Shown here piece after piece: positions 14,402-15,700 of a stretch of DNA of 15,700 nucleotides (position 1 is the first letter of the stretch; each line of letters begins with the position of its first letter). The notes under the pieces were generated by a model that was not told the origin of the DNA, ran no database searches, and saw only the letters and a program-made list of their open reading frames with translations. Source of the DNA: WHSV01 sp050693975 (lineage in GTDB: Bacteria > Actinomycetota > CADDZG01 > WHSQ01); the NCBI GenBank assembly GCA_050693975.1, contig JBOGWV010000269.1:1-15700 (forward strand), in the 5' to 3' direction. The position numbers were made by a program, and so were the translations under genes.

Positions 14402-14967
14402 GGAGCCGGGCGCGGGTCGTTGCGATCGCGGGGCTGCTGAGCAGCCTTGTCTGTGTGGCGATCCTTCACCTCCTCCGCACTGATCTGCCGCCGGTAGCCC
14501 ACAGGCTCAGCGAGTACGCGAACGGTCCCTACGGCTGGGTGATGGCCCTCGCGTTCGCGGCGTTGGGCTGCGGCCTCATCGCTCTGGGGGTGTCCCTCTG
14601 GTCGGAAAGACCCCGGGAGCCGCTCGCCTGGACCATCCCGGCGACCGCGTTCCTGGCCGGCGTCGGAGCGATCGTCTCGGGAATGTTCCGAACCGGCGTC
14701 TCCGATACCAGCGAGATCGTCCATAGCCGAGCCTCGGCCGTGGCCACCCTCGCGCTCGTGGTCCTGTGCCTCGTCTACTCGACTCGGGCCCTTCGCAGGT
14801 CTGCGGCGCGTCCCGATTACGTGGGCACCACCCTTGCTCTGATCGCGGCAACCCTGGTGGCGATCAGCCCTCTGCTGCACGACACGCGCTGGACTGGCCT
14901 CAGCCAGCGGCTTCTATGGATCGCGCTCATCGCCTGGCTGCTGCGGACGGCCTGGCACCGGGCTTGA
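14347..14967 (+). CDS. DUF998-like integral membrane protein (second of tandem pair)
   Basis: The protein core (from about 14400) matches the preceding gene: LLRTDLPPVAHRLSEYANGP against its LRGEIDPLRQVMSEYANG, SGMFRTGVSDTSEIVHSRAS against SGIFEVERALVPDS plus EVIHSNAS, and WTGLSQRLLW against WSGLVQRLLS. About six helices are expected. The start is unclear: GTG at 14347 is the last conventional start before helix 1 but has no ribosome site and overlaps the previous gene by 55 nt. A CTG at 14398 overlaps the previous TGA as CTGA, and an ATT at 14386 has GAGGG 5 nt upstream. Translational coupling from the first gene is likely with any of these. Function unknown. Confidence 0.75.
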   Translation: MVPAHRSARPREKIQLDLRSRARVVAIAGLLSSLVCVAILHLLRTDLPPVAHRLSEYANGPYGWVMALAFAALGCGLIALGVSLWSERPREPLAWTIPATAFLAGVGAIVSGMFRTGVSDTSEIVHSRASAVATLALVVLCLVYSTRALRRSAARPDYVGTTLALIAATLVAISPLLHDTRWTGLSQRLLWIALIAWLLRTAWHRA

Positions 14968-14970
14968 TGC

Positions 14971-14997
14971 TTGGTCGCCTTCGTTCCCCTTTAGGGT
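14971..14997 (+). promoter_or_regulatory. Possible promoter of the enoyl-ACP reductase gene
   Basis: TTGGTC (14971-14976) and TAGGGT (14992-14997) are separated by 15 bp, slightly short. The -10 fits the TANNNT pattern, and transcription from about 15004 would give a 44-nt leader containing the AAGGAG site at 15033-15038. A weak match, supported by the absence of other genes in this 80-bp gap. Confidence 0.3.
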
Positions 14998-15047
14998 GTG
15001 GGGATTGCGACGGGGGAGCGAGGCGACACTCGAAGGAGTCATTGGAG

Positions 15048-15700
15048 ATGCTTCTGGAGAAAAAGAAACTGCTGATCACAGGCGTCCTGACACGCCAGAG
15101 CATCGCCTTTCATGTCGCCAAGGTGGCTCAGGAGCAGGGCGCAGAGGTTCTTCTCACCAGCTTCGGTAAGGCGATGTCACTGACCGAGCGGACCTCCCGG
15201 GAGCTGCCGGACAAGGTCGACGTCCTCGAGCTGGACGCCAACGACGACTCGCAGATCTCCGCAGTGGGCGACGAGATCGGGAGCCGCTGGGGTTCACTGG
15301 ACGGCTTCCTGCACGCGATCGCGTTCGCGCCCCCCGACGCCCTCGGCGGCTCGTTCATGGAGACGCCGTGGGATAGCGCCAGGACCGCGTACCAGACCAG
15401 CGCTTACTCGCTCAAGTCGGTCGCCGTAGGGCTTCGCCCGCTGATGACGTCGGGGGGCTCGATCGTGAGTATGGATTTCGACGCGTCGGTCGCCTGGCCG
15501 GTTTACGACTGGATGGGGGTGAGCAAGGCCGCGCTCGAGGCCGTGTCACGCTACCTGGCGCGCTATCTCGGTGCCGAGGGAATCCGCGTGAACTGCGTTT
15601 CGGCGGGCCCCCTGCGAACCATGGCCGCCAAGGGCATCCCCGGCTTCAACGAGCTCGCGACCGCGTGGTCCAAGAAGGCCCCGTTGCCATGGGACGTGAC
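15048..15700 (+). CDS. fabI: Enoyl-[acyl-carrier-protein] reductase, NADH, InhA/FabI type (3' end beyond window)
   Basis: The first 217 residues are present; AAGGAG lies 9 nt before the ATG. FabI/InhA reduces trans-2-enoyl-ACP to acyl-ACP, the last step of each type II fatty acid elongation round, in the cytosol. The N-terminal ITGVLTRQSIAFHVAKVAQE matches the NADH-binding start of InhA closely. Catalytic Tyr153 and Lys160 sit in YDWMGVSK, the FabI pattern Y-x-x-M-x-x-x-K; Phe144 in SMDFD matches InhA Phe149; the SAGPLRT motif (185-191) follows. The gene has its own gap after the DUF998-like pair and lacks the fabG partner often found just upstream in mycobacteria. The substrate-binding loop is only partly in the window, so chain-length preference cannot be judged. 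Confidence 0.95.
   Translation, partial: MLLEKKKLLITGVLTRQSIAFHVAKVAQEQGAEVLLTSFGKAMSLTERTSRELPDKVDVLELDANDDSQISAVGDEIGSRWGSLDGFLHAIAFAPPDALGGSFMETPWDSARTAYQTSAYSLKSVAVGLRPLMTSGGSIVSMDFDASVAWPVYDWMGVSKAALEAVSRYLARYLGAEGIRVNCVSAGPLRTMAAKGIPGFNELATAWSKKAPLPWDV

Overview
The window is high-GC, densely packed bacterial DNA with frequent GTG starts, purine-rich ribosome binding sites, ATGA stop/start overlaps and strong third-position GC bias. Together with an InhA-like enoyl-ACP reductase, a tetronasin-type (TnrB3-like) ABC exporter and DUF998-like membrane proteins, this suggests an actinobacterium, perhaps from a poorly sampled lineage. No rRNA, tRNA, CRISPR array, insertion sequence or phage gene was seen.

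Left part (1-3782): a minus-strand berberine-bridge-type FAD oxidoreductase runs off the left edge. It is divergent from a membrane-anchored SpoIIE/RsbU-type PP2C phosphatase. That gene converges on a non-zinc quinone-oxidoreductase-like MDR dehydrogenase on the minus strand, and a small two-helix membrane protein follows on the plus strand.

Middle (3845-6384): a two-gene ABC exporter, ATPase plus 528-residue permease, overlapping by ATGA. It may start from a leaderless promoter with a 12-bp palindrome just upstream.

Core (6448-13370): five tightly packed plus-strand genes. In order they are an unknown 157-residue protein, an unknown 425-residue membrane protein with a duplicated domain, a DyP-type heme peroxidase, a catalase-related heme protein fused in frame to a multi-helix membrane domain, and a fatty-acid alpha-dioxygenase of the cyclooxygenase/animal heme peroxidase superfamily. 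Three different heme enzyme families that make or consume (hydro)peroxides sit in one transcription unit. My reading is a candidate bacterial oxylipin pathway: the alpha-dioxygenase would make 2-hydroperoxy fatty acids, and the catalase-related protein and DyP peroxidase would rearrange or reduce them at or near the membrane. This is inference from gene content; no substrate is known. The ABC exporter directly upstream could export a product.

Right part (13377-15700): a 49-residue single-helix protein on the minus strand ends against the dioxygenase. Next come two overlapping tandem DUF998-like membrane proteins, then the first 217 residues of an InhA/FabI enoyl-ACP reductase, which is cut by the right edge.
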